Shown here: positions 1-6,639 of the stretch, in pieces
How positions within the stretch are numbered: position 1 is the stretch's first letter
Layout of the letters: each line of letters opens with the position of its first letter
Assembly (NCBI GenBank): GCA_020844525.1
Contig: JAJGAH010000117.1
Location: 1-7,341 of the forward strand
Length of the DNA stretch: 7,341 nucleotides
Source: Eubacterium sp.
Lineage (GTDB): Bacteria > Bacillota > Clostridia > Lachnospirales > Lachnospiraceae
Direction of reading: 5' to 3'
Notes under the pieces: generated by a model
What the model was told of the DNA's origin: nothing
The model's database searches: none
What the model saw: the letters and a program-made list of their open reading frames with translations, nothing else
Program-made: the position numbers and the translations under genes

Positions 1-755
1 CCTTTGTGCTGCAAAGTGGAGAGGACCTTTCCTACTCTGAGCAGGATATCTGTGACATTGTCAGCAGCATCCGGAGCAGGCATCCGGATTGCGCGGTCAC
101 GCTTTCCATCGGTGAAAAGACAAAAGAGGAGTATCAGGCCTATTTTGATGTGGGGGCTCAGCGTTATCTCCTTCGTGAGGAGACGGCAGACCCGGCGCAC
201 TATGCCAGACTGCACCCGGCGGAGCTTTCCCTGGCGCACAGACTGCAATGTCTGTGGGACCTCCGCGAGATCGGCTACCAGGTCGGCTGCGGAATCATGG
301 TCGGAAGCCCATATCAGACCTGGCAGAACGTTATTACGGACCTGTTGTTTATGCGTGACCTTCAGCCGCAGATGATCGGGATCGGTCCTTTTATCCATCA
401 CAGCGACACGCCCTTCCGGTTTGAAAAGGATGGAACGCTGGAGGACACCCTTCATCTACTTGGTGTCCTGAGGCTCATGTTTCCCTCTTCGCTCCTTCCT
501 GCCACAACTGCCCTCGGGACGATTCATCCCCATGGCAGAGAAATGGGCATACTGGCAGGGGCCAATGTGGTGATGCCGAATCTCTCCCCCAGGGAGGTCA
601 GAACCGGATATATGCTCTATGACGGCAAGATCTGCACGGGAGATGAGGCTGCTGAGTGCCGTGCCTGCATGGCGAGGAGAATTGCAAGTACCGGGTATCA
701 TGTGGTGGTTTCAAGGGGAGACCATCCTGATTTTCGGGAGAAGGATATTATGTAA
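1..755 (+). CDS. hydE: [FeFe]-hydrogenase maturase HydE (radical SAM), 5' end outside window
   Basis: The reading frame enters from the left edge (first full codon at 3) and ends at TAA 753-755, giving about 250 C-terminal residues of a family usually near 350 long; the N-terminal radical-SAM CX3CX2C motif lies outside. HydE acts with HydF and HydG in the cytoplasm to assemble the 2Fe subcluster of the [FeFe]-hydrogenase H-cluster. Recognisable HydE segments, in order, are FVLQSGED at the edge, RYLLREET followed by RLHP, GCGIMVGSPYQT, the strongly diagnostic MIGIGPFIHHSDTPF, and GANVVMPNLSP. Near the C-terminus three cysteines (codons from 633, 657 and 666) form CX7CX2C, the spacing of the accessory second Fe-S site known in some HydE proteins. 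BioB and PylB are relatives in the same superfamily, but the IGIGPF..H..TPF stretch favours HydE. hypF follows after a 171-base gap. Confidence 0.93.
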   Translation, partial: FVLQSGEDLSYSEQDICDIVSSIRSRHPDCAVTLSIGEKTKEEYQAYFDVGAQRYLLREETADPAHYARLHPAELSLAHRLQCLWDLREIGYQVGCGIMVGSPYQTWQNVITDLLFMRDLQPQMIGIGPFIHHSDTPFRFEKDGTLEDTLHLLGVLRLMFPSSLLPATTALGTIHPHGREMGILAGANVVMPNLSPREVRTGYMLYDGKICTGDEAAECRACMARRIASTGYHVVVSRGDHPDFREKDIM

Positions 756-765
756 AACGTTTAGG

Positions 766-882
766 GTAAGTGTCTCAGAAATTGTCTTGAAATTCGAACA
801 TTTGCAGACATGCCAGAAGAACCGTAGTACTTCTTGCATGTCGAAACCGTGAGAATTTCAAGGCAATTTCATTAATGCTTAC
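766..882. repeat. 117-bp nested imperfect inverted repeat between hydE and hypF
   Basis: The ends GTAAG (766-770) and CTTAC (878-882) are complementary. After a short mismatched stretch, 778-795 pairs with 853-870 over 18 positions with a single G-U. Inside an internal loop (796-806 and 843-852), a second stem pairs 807-819 with 830-842 (12 of 13), closing a 10-base loop at 820-829. Five T residues follow directly at 883-887, so transcription rightward would give a terminator-like ending, although the stem is far longer than a usual intrinsic terminator. GGGTAA (764-769) can alternatively pair with TTACCC (886-891). It contains no gene. It could be a miniature inverted-repeat element, a decayed insertion-sequence end pair, or a structured intergenic RNA controlling hypF expression; the sequence alone does not decide. 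The rest of 756-926 shows no convincing promoter. Confidence 0.75.
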
Positions 883-926
883 TTTTTACCCAAATATCAG
901 GGATATGAAAGGATTGGGATTCTACC

Positions 927-3314
927 GTGTCTGATGCCGATATACTGAAGACAAAACAGATCAAGATCTACGGGATTGTGCAGGGAGTCGGTTTCCGCCC
1001 GACGGTTTCCCGGTATGCCAAAGGCAGCGGTATTTGTGGAACGGTCTGCAATAAAGGCTCCTTTGTGGAGGTGATTGCGCAGGGAACAGAACGGGCCATT
1101 GAAAGCTTTCTCCTGCAGATTCGCGAGCAGCCGCCGGAACGTGCCGTCATCCTGAAGATGGATGTGAGGGATGCAGCACCGGCGATACATTTTTCGGATT
1201 TTTCAATTGTTGAAAGCGAAAAAAAGAAGGGGGAGATCTTTGTATCGCCGGATATCGCGCTCTGTGATACGTGCCGCGCAGAGCTGCTGGACCCCAAAAA
1301 CCGCAGGTACCTGCATCCTTTTATCAACTGCACTTCCTGCGGCCCGAGACTGACGATACTGGAGAGTCTTCCCTACGACCGGGAGCGGACATCCATGAAG
1401 GTCTTTCCCATGTGCAGGACATGTCACAAGGAATATGTAACGCCCACCTCCCGCAGATACGATGCCCAGCCGGTCTGCTGTAACGATTGCGGGCCGCAGG
1501 TCTATATCCTTCCGAAGGATGGGACAAAACCCCGTGTGACGGGGAGGGAGGCAATCATAGAGACAAGGCATGTTCTTCTGCAGGGCGGTATTGCCGCGGT
1601 CAAGGGTATCGGGGGCTTTCATCTTTGCTGTGACGCCGGCAATACCAGCGCCGTGCTGCGTCTTCGCGCGCTGAAACAGAGACCCCACAAGCCGTTTGCG
1701 GTCATGATGCGGGATGAGGATGCTGTGCTGGCTTCATGCGAGGTGTCAGATTCCCAGAGAGAGATTCTGACCGGCCATCAGAAGCCGATTCTGCTGCTGA
1801 ACAGAAAAAAGTCGTCCCACCTTTCGGAGGCGGTGGCGCCTGACAACCCGAAGGTCGGTGTCATGCTTCCCTATGCGCCGGTGCAGGTCCTCCTGTTTCA
1901 ATATGATGACGGGCAGGAGATGCCCTCTGCACTGATTATGACCAGTGGGAATGTAAGCGGGGCACCGATCTGTCACAATGACAGGGAGGCGGCAGAGGAG
2001 CTTGGCGGCATCGCCGATATCATTCTGTCGAACAACCGTCGTATCAATATCCGCTGTGACGATTCGGTCATGGATTTTTACCGTGGAAAGCCCTATATGA
2101 TCCGCAGGTCCAGAGGATATGCTCCGCTGCCATATATGGTCACTGCACAGACACCGGTGAATCACACAGTTCTGGCGGTCGGCGGTGAGCTGAAAAATAC
2201 CTTCTGCATCGGAAAAGGGAACCTTTTTTACCCTTCCTCCTACATTGGAGATCTCGCAGACGTCCGAAGCACGGACGCGCTGCTTGAGACCATCGGACGT
2301 TATGAGACGCTTCTTGAGGCAAAGCCGGACCGGGTGATCTGTGACCTGCATCCGGGTTACCGGTCCACAGGAATTGCAGAAAAGCTTGCGGCCGATTCGC
2401 CTTCCCCTGTGCAGCTGGTGAGGGTACAGCATCATTATGCGCATATTCTGTCTTGTATGGCAGAAAATGATTATCTGGACCCTGTGCTGGGGGTTTCCTT
2501 TGACGGTACCGGATATGGATCCGACGGTACGATCTGGGGAGGAGAGATTCTTCTGGCTGATGTGCACAGTTTCCGGCGGGTAGGAAGCGTGAAACCGTTT
2601 CTCCATGTCGGAGGGGATACTGCCTCCAGAGAGGGGTGGAGAATTGCCTGCTCCATGATCTGCGATCTTTTCAAAGCTGGTGAGGGTCCGGGTCCGGAGG
2701 AAGTCATGACGGCGCTGCAGCTCTGCCCGAATAGCCAGGCCGGTATCATGCGCAGGATGCATGACAAAAGATTCAACGCCATAGTCTCCACGAGCTGCGG
2801 AAGAATATTTGATGCGGCGAGCGCGATTCTGGGTATATGCAGGCGTTCAGGCTTCGAGGGAGAGGCCTCCACGGCGCTCATGTATCGTGCACAGGCATAT
2901 CTTGCGCAGAATGGACCGGATTCTTCCGGACTCTCTCAATTTATGGATGCATTTGATTATGATCCTGCTGATACGGCGGAGCGTGCCCTGATTCGCACAG
3001 ATTACATTGTAAAGGAGCTGGTCCGCCGGCGTCTTGCCGGGGAGGACCCGGACCGGCTTGCCTGGCTCTTCCATGCTGCTCTGGCGGAGAGCACCTGTCA
3101 TCTGATCCTTTCTCTGCACGGTGCGGATCAGGGGGTTCCGGAAACGGTGGCTCTGTCCGGAGGCTGCTTTCAGAATACGCTGCTGCTGGATCTTGTACAG
3201 AGCACGCTTGAGAAAAACGGTTTCCGGGTGCTTGTCCACAGTTTGGTGCCGCCCAATGACGGCGGCATTGCACTGGGGCAGGCCTTATACGGGGCGTGCA
3301 TGACGAATGACTGA
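927..3314 (+). CDS. hypF: Carbamoyltransferase HypF, [NiFe]-hydrogenase maturation
   Basis: Complete protein of 795 residues, slightly long for the family (about 750-780). HypF uses carbamoyl phosphate and ATP to transfer a carboxamide group to the C-terminal cysteine of HypE; this becomes the cyanide ligand of the [NiFe] active site. All domains are present. The acylphosphatase domain spans residues about 11-95, with VQGVGFRP (Arg24) and Asn42. A double zinc finger follows, with cysteines 113, 116, 135, 138, 163, 166, 185 and 188, exactly CX2C-X18-CX2C-X24-CX2C-X18-CX2C. The YrdC-like domain covers about 205-395, including KQRPHKPFAVMMRD. The Kae1-like C-terminal domain has HHYAH (His502, His506), SFDGTGYG (524-531), SGGCFQN (744-750) and PPNDGGIALGQ (775-785). 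The start is GTG at 927: the frame is closed by TGA at 906-908 and this is the only candidate before the acylphosphatase motif. The AAAGGAT at 908-914 sits rather far upstream, so initiation may be weak. No damage is visible. Confidence 0.96.
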   Translation: MSDADILKTKQIKIYGIVQGVGFRPTVSRYAKGSGICGTVCNKGSFVEVIAQGTERAIESFLLQIREQPPERAVILKMDVRDAAPAIHFSDFSIVESEKKKGEIFVSPDIALCDTCRAELLDPKNRRYLHPFINCTSCGPRLTILESLPYDRERTSMKVFPMCRTCHKEYVTPTSRRYDAQPVCCNDCGPQVYILPKDGTKPRVTGREAIIETRHVLLQGGIAAVKGIGGFHLCCDAGNTSAVLRLRALKQRPHKPFAVMMRDEDAVLASCEVSDSQREILTGHQKPILLLNRKKSSHLSEAVAPDNPKVGVMLPYAPVQVLLFQYDDGQEMPSALIMTSGNVSGAPICHNDREAAEELGGIADIILSNNRRINIRCDDSVMDFYRGKPYMIRRSRGYAPLPYMVTAQTPVNHTVLAVGGELKNTFCIGKGNLFYPSSYIGDLADVRSTDALLETIGRYETLLEAKPDRVICDLHPGYRSTGIAEKLAADSPSPVQLVRVQHHYAHILSCMAENDYLDPVLGVSFDGTGYGSDGTIWGGEILLADVHSFRRVGSVKPFLHVGGDTASREGWRIACSMICDLFKAGEGPGPEEVMTALQLCPNSQAGIMRRMHDKRFNAIVSTSCGRIFDAASAILGICRRSGFEGEASTALMYRAQAYLAQNGPDSSGLSQFMDAFDYDPADTAERALIRTDYIVKELVRRRLAGEDPDRLAWLFHAALAESTCHLILSLHGADQGVPETVALSGGCFQNTLLLDLVQSTLEKNGFRVLVHSLVPPNDGGIALGQALYGACMTND

Positions 3315-3370
3315 CTGTGCGGTATGTATCAGACTTTTTTCGCTTCCTGCGGTTCGCCTGTTTCACTAGA

Positions 3371-3375
3371 GGAGG
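3371..3375 (+). promoter_or_regulatory. Ribosome binding site GGAGG fixing the ABC-F start at 3383
   Basis: GGAGG lies seven bases before ATG 3383. The same frame is open back to a GTG at 3317, which would add 22 residues rich in Phe and Arg, but that GTG has no Shine-Dalgarno sequence and begins two bases after the hypF stop. The ATG at 3383 also starts the protein directly at the usual first beta strand of an ABC domain. Confidence 0.88.
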
Positions 3376-3382
3376 TATTGCA

Positions 3383-5314
3383 ATGCATCTGGAAATAAAG
3401 GATGGGAGCGTGAGCCGGAACGGTATTCCGGTCCTTTCTCATTTTTCATTTGAGATCAAGGGGACGGAGAAGGCGGCAGTTGTCGGCCGGAACGGAGCGG
3501 GAAAAACAACACTCCTTGAGGTGCTTTGCGGACGGATCGATCTTGACAGCAATGAAAAGAACCCGGGCTCTGGTATGATCTGTGCCGGAGCCTTTACTAC
3601 GGGCATTCTGGATCAGAACATGCCTTCAGAGCCGGATCTGACACTGGGCGAGGCAGTTGTGCAGGCCGTGATGGATGGAAAGCCTGCTGATTACAGATAT
3701 GAAAAGGACCGCTTTTACTACGAGCAGCTTTATGACCGTATGCTGACAGGCTTTGGCATTCCCAAGGACGCAAAGGGGAAAAAGCTCAGCATGTTTTCCG
3801 GCGGCGAGCAGAGAAAAATCATGCTGATCCGGCTGCTTCTTTCTGAACCGGACCTGCTGCTTCTGGATGAGCCCACAAATCATCTGGATCTGGAATCCGT
3901 GGAATGGCTGGAACAGTATATCAGGCAATATCCGAAGGCTGTACTGCTGGTTTCGCATGACCGCTATTTTATCAACCGGACTGCGGATGTGATATGGGAG
4001 GCAGAGGGCGGAAAACTGACCCGCTATCCTGGAAATTATACACACTACAAAGAAGAAAAGGTCCTGCGCTGCGAGCGGCAGTGGAAGGCCTATGAGCGGC
4101 AGCAGGCTGAGATACAGCGGGAAAAGAACCTGATAATAAAATTCAAAAACAAACCCCGCAAGGCAGCCTTTGCAAGGTCACGCAAAAAGCTCCTGGACCG
4201 CATGGTACCTGTAGAAAAGCCGGTCATGGATACGGAGGCTCTGCACACAAAGGAGATCATTCCTGCGCGTCCGGGCAGTAAATGGGTGCTTGAATGTGTG
4301 CATCTGAAAATCGGGTACAAGAGGGAGCAGCCGCTGAAGGAAATTTCGTTCCGGGTTCGCAGAGGCCAGAAGATCGGAATCATAGGAGCAAACGGGTCCG
4401 GGAAATCCACGTTTCTGAAGACAGTCGCCGGAAAGCTTGCACCACTTGAAGGTACACTCAGAAACGGGGTGCACATCGACAGTGCCTATTTTGATCAGCT
4501 CGCGGCAGAAATCAATGGAGAGGATGCGGAAAGGACGGTGCTTGCGTGGTTCCAGTTCAGATTTCCGCTTCTGCAGGACAGAGAGGCACGTGAGGTGCTG
4601 GCAGGATACCTTTTCAGGGGACGTGACCTTGCCAAAAAGGTGAAAAGTCTTTCCGGTGGAGAAAGAGCCAGGCTTGTGCTGGCTGTTCTGCTTTATCCCG
4701 GTCCGAATTTTCTGATACTGGACGAACCGACCAATCATATGGATATTCCGGCAAAGGAAGTGCTTGAATCTGTTTTCAGAAGCTATAAGGGGACCATTCT
4801 TTTCGTATCGCATGACCGGTATTTTCTGAGCCAGGTGGCAGACTCCCTGCTGCTGTTTGAACCGGGAAACAGCCAGGTGCAGTATTATCCGTTTGGCTAT
4901 GACCATTTTGCGGAGCAGAAGGAAAAAGCACAGGACCTCCATGCGCTGAGGGCACTTCGGAGTGCAGAAGACCAGCGTCTGATCGACGAGCTGAAAGCAG
5001 TGCCAAAGCCGGAGCATTTCCGCCTGAAGGAAATCTCTACAGAAGAGGCTGTACTGGACTGGAGATTTCAGCTGACAGAACCGGATCTGGAGCAGGCAGA
5101 GCAGAATTTCATCAGTCTCTGTGAACGCGTGTGCATGGAAAAACGGACGGCTCCGGAGACACTGGAGGAATACATGCAGTCTGCACCTTCTGATCTGCAG
5201 GAGCTTGAGAAGGCCAGGGATATATGGACAGCACGCTGTCTTGACTGGTATGAAGTATGGCTTGATACGAGGGCAGGAAGAGAGGCCCCCGATGGAGAAC
5301 AGGGAGTACTCTGA
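3383..5314 (+). CDS. ABC-F family ATPase (ribosome-associated, no membrane domain)
   Basis: Protein of 643 residues with two ATP-binding cassettes in one chain and no membrane segments, the ABC-F layout. Cassette 1 has Walker A GRNGAGKTT (35-43), signature FSGGEQ (138-143), Walker B ending DEPTNHLD (Glu163) and SHDRYF (191-196). The linker, about 225-300, is basic and contains KNKPRKAAFARSRKKLLDRM, typical of the P-site-tRNA-contacting linker. Cassette 2 has GANGSGKST (335-343), LSGGERAR (423-430), DEPTNHMD (Glu448) and SHDRYF (476-481). All catalytic residues are intact. Family members bind the ribosomal E site and either rescue stalled translation or protect against antibiotics; which applies here cannot be told, so no symbol is given. 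Residues about 511-643 are an extra charged C-terminal region. The gene follows hypF by 68 bases with no visible terminator, so read-through is possible, but function gives no link to hydrogenase maturation. Confidence 0.94.
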   Translation: MHLEIKDGSVSRNGIPVLSHFSFEIKGTEKAAVVGRNGAGKTTLLEVLCGRIDLDSNEKNPGSGMICAGAFTTGILDQNMPSEPDLTLGEAVVQAVMDGKPADYRYEKDRFYYEQLYDRMLTGFGIPKDAKGKKLSMFSGGEQRKIMLIRLLLSEPDLLLLDEPTNHLDLESVEWLEQYIRQYPKAVLLVSHDRYFINRTADVIWEAEGGKLTRYPGNYTHYKEEKVLRCERQWKAYERQQAEIQREKNLIIKFKNKPRKAAFARSRKKLLDRMVPVEKPVMDTEALHTKEIIPARPGSKWVLECVHLKIGYKREQPLKEISFRVRRGQKIGIIGANGSGKSTFLKTVAGKLAPLEGTLRNGVHIDSAYFDQLAAEINGEDAERTVLAWFQFRFPLLQDREAREVLAGYLFRGRDLAKKVKSLSGGERARLVLAVLLYPGPNFLILDEPTNHMDIPAKEVLESVFRSYKGTILFVSHDRYFLSQVADSLLLFEPGNSQVQYYPFGYDHFAEQKEKAQDLHALRALRSAEDQRLIDELKAVPKPEHFRLKEISTEEAVLDWRFQLTEPDLEQAEQNFISLCERVCMEKRTAPETLEEYMQSAPSDLQELEKARDIWTARCLDWYEVWLDTRAGREAPDGEQGVL

Positions 5315-5329
5315 TCCAGCTGTTCATTA

Positions 5330-5358
5330 TTGTCGCATACCTGAAAATATGCTATTGT
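5330..5358 (+). promoter_or_regulatory. Candidate sigma-A promoter for asnA
   Basis: TTGTCG (5330-5335) and TATTGT (5353-5358) are separated by exactly 17 bases, and the -10 is directly preceded by TGC, an extended -10. Each hexamer matches consensus at four of six positions. Transcription would begin near 5365, giving a leader of about 40 bases with no riboswitch or T-box features. The element lies in the 89-base gap after the ABC-F gene, suggesting asnA can be expressed on its own. Confidence 0.5.
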
Positions 5359-5403
5359 AGCAAAGACAGTTTTTTTACTTAAAAATAAGAGGAGGCATGT
5401 GCA

Positions 5404-6414
5404 ATGAGCAGTATTTTCATACCGGAGGGCTATCACTCTGCCCTTGATTTAAAGGATACACAGATCGCAATTAAGGAAGTAAAGGATTTCTTTCAGAACC
5501 AGCTGGCTGCGGAGCTGAACCTTCAGCGTGTGACTGCGCCGCTGTTTGTAGATCCGGATTCCGGACTCAATGACAACCTGAATGGTGTGGAGAGACCGGT
5601 AAGCTTTGGCATCAAAGAGCAGAATGAGAGAAAGGCAGAGATTGTTCAGTCCCTTGCAAAGTGGAAGAGGTATGCACTGGGGCGCTACGGATTTCAGCCG
5701 GGTCAGGGTCTTTACACGGATATGAACGCAATCCGCCGTGATGAGGATACTGACAACATCCATTCGATCTACGTAGACCAGTGGGACTGGGAGCGTGTGA
5801 TCACGAAAGAGGAGAGAAACCGTGATACCCTCCACAGGACTGTAAAAAATGTCTATGAGGCTTTGCATATCACAGAGAAGTTTGCAGAGAATAAATTAGA
5901 ATATGTGCACTGCATTCTTCCGGACCAGATCACCTTTGTCACTTCACAGGAGCTGGAGGATATGTATCCGGATGATACGCCCAGGGACAGGGAGTACAAA
6001 TTTGCAAAGATGCATGGGGCAATCTTCGTGGAGCAGATCGGCGGCAGACTGAAGTCCGGTGAAAAGCATGATGGACGCGCACCGGATTACGATGACTGGT
6101 CACTGAACGGCGATATCATTGTGTACTACCCGGTGACAGACATTGCACTTGAGCTTTCTTCCATGGGAATCCGTGTCGATGAGAATTCACTCCGTCTGCA
6201 GCTTCAGGAGGCCGGTTGTGAGGACAGGGCCAGACTTCCCTTCCAGAAGGCAATTCTGGAGAAAAAGCTTCCATATACGATCGGCGGAGGTATCGGTCAG
6301 TCCAGAATCTGTATGTTCTTCCTGCGAAAGGCACATATCGGGGAGGTACAGGTATCGATCTGGCCGGAGGAGGATCAGAAATATGCGCAGGAGCATGGCG
6401 TGACGCTGCTGTAA
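5404..6414 (+). CDS. asnA: Aspartate-ammonia ligase (asparagine synthetase A)
   Basis: Protein of 336 residues, matching the usual length of about 330. AsnA makes asparagine from aspartate, ammonia and ATP, releasing AMP and pyrophosphate, in the cytoplasm; unlike AsnB it uses free ammonia rather than glutamine. It shares its fold with class II aminoacyl-tRNA synthetases. Visible family segments are FIPEGYHSALDLKDTQIAIK at the N-terminus, VTAPLFVDPDSGLNDNLNG (43-61), ERPVSF (63-68), YTDMNAIRRDE (104-114, the motif-2-like arginine loop), HSIYVDQWDWE (120-130), HDGRAPDYDDW (222-232) and the motif-3-like GGGIGQSR (294-301). The start is ATG 5404 with GGAGG at 5391-5395, eight bases upstream; a nearer ATG at 5397 is out of frame. 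The gene appears intact. Use of free ammonia fits an anaerobe living in an ammonia-rich habitat such as the gut, but that is inference. Confidence 0.97.
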   Translation: MSSIFIPEGYHSALDLKDTQIAIKEVKDFFQNQLAAELNLQRVTAPLFVDPDSGLNDNLNGVERPVSFGIKEQNERKAEIVQSLAKWKRYALGRYGFQPGQGLYTDMNAIRRDEDTDNIHSIYVDQWDWERVITKEERNRDTLHRTVKNVYEALHITEKFAENKLEYVHCILPDQITFVTSQELEDMYPDDTPRDREYKFAKMHGAIFVEQIGGRLKSGEKHDGRAPDYDDWSLNGDIIVYYPVTDIALELSSMGIRVDENSLRLQLQEAGCEDRARLPFQKAILEKKLPYTIGGGIGQSRICMFFLRKAHIGEVQVSIWPEEDQKYAQEHGVTLL

Positions 6415-6493
6415 TGCGTATTAGTTCGCCACAGCTGCCTCTTCGACGGCATCGTTTGTGCCTGCGGATTCTGGATATCCTGCTTTCGTTTCA

Positions 6494-6522
6494 TTGCTGT
6501 TTTTGCACATTAGCGGTAAAAT
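6494..6522 (+). promoter_or_regulatory. Candidate sigma-A promoter for the 112-residue gene
   Basis: TTGCTG (6494-6499) and TAAAAT (6517-6522) are spaced by 17 bases. The -10 matches consensus at five of six positions, the -35 at three. The predicted start near 6529 gives a leader of about 110 bases that would include the hairpins at 6541-6615. Confidence 0.42.
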
Positions 6523-6540
6523 GGATCTGTGAGAAGGTTG

Positions 6541-6590
6541 ATATGCGCGCATAGACATGTGATTTGGCTGCAGGGCATGCGTCGTCATAT
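6541..6590 (+). other. Predicted leader hairpin upstream of the 112-residue gene
   Basis: Bases 6541-6552 can pair with 6577-6590 in 12 base pairs interrupted only by two bulged T residues (6582 and 6585), closing a 24-base loop. The left arm overlaps the perfect 12-bp palindrome TATGCGCGCATA (6542-6553). A second, smaller stem CTGTG/CACAG (6592-6596 with 6611-6615) follows, then the ribosome binding site. It could be a leader RNA structure or, at the DNA level, a protein-binding site. No known riboswitch class is recognised. Confidence 0.4.
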
Positions 6591-6625
6591 CCTGTGTCAT
6601 GTGTGTCGTGCACAGAGCAGTACAG

Positions 6626-6633
6626 AAGGAGGT
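6626..6633 (+). promoter_or_regulatory. Perfect ribosome binding site AAGGAGGT fixing the start at 6640
   Basis: AAGGAGGT is fully complementary to the 16S rRNA tail and sits six bases before ATG 6640. It rules out the longer in-frame reading from GTG 6529, whose 37 extra residues are rich in His, Cys and Arg, translate the leader hairpins and look non-coding. Confidence 0.88.
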
Positions 6634-6639
6634 AGCTGC

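Larger units (their letters stand above)
6415..6639. other. Intergenic region between asnA and the 112-residue gene
   Basis: This 225-base gap holds a promoter candidate (6494-6522), a potentially folded leader (6541-6615) and a strong ribosome binding site (6626-6633). I see no convincing intrinsic terminator after asnA: the short TGCC/GGCA stems around 6438-6463 lack a following T-run. The minus strand has an ATG-to-TAA stretch of 29 codons (6507 down to 6421) reading MCKNSNETKAGYPESAGTND then AVEEAAVAN. It has no Shine-Dalgarno sequence and its frame is open further upstream, so it could be a chance frame or the tail of a decayed gene; I do not call it a gene. Confidence 0.6.

Noticed and set aside
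4..375. Open frame of 123 codons overlapping hydE in another frame
   Set aside because: The product is Arg- and Ser-rich with no domain; the hydE frame carries the family motifs across this stretch.
758..890. 8-bp target duplication around the inverted repeat, expected for an IS66-type insertion
   Set aside because: The flanking 8-mers CGTTTAGG and TTTTTACC agree at only four positions, so no duplication is claimed.
1746..2762. Long minus-strand open frame (338 codons) inside hypF
   Set aside because: It lies wholly antisense to an intact hypF with all family motifs, and its translation is rich in His, Arg, Cys and Gln with no recognisable domain.
3317..3382. Longer ABC-F start at GTG 3317
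   Set aside because: It has no Shine-Dalgarno sequence and the 22 extra residues do not resemble an ABC-F N-terminus; ATG 3383 has GGAGG at good spacing.
4178..5017. Minus-strand open frame (279 codons) inside the ABC-F gene
   Set aside because: It is antisense to clear ABC-F coding sequence; no domain, start signal or ribosome binding site supports it.
5351..5376. GCTA/TAGC mini-hairpin followed by a seven-T run, considered as a terminator after the ABC-F gene
   Set aside because: The stem is only four pairs and is separated from the T-run by eight bases. The same bases are better explained as the -10 region of the asnA promoter.
5359..5403. T-box or riboswitch before asnA
   Set aside because: The leader is only about 40 bases and lacks the T-box sequence and any extensive folding.
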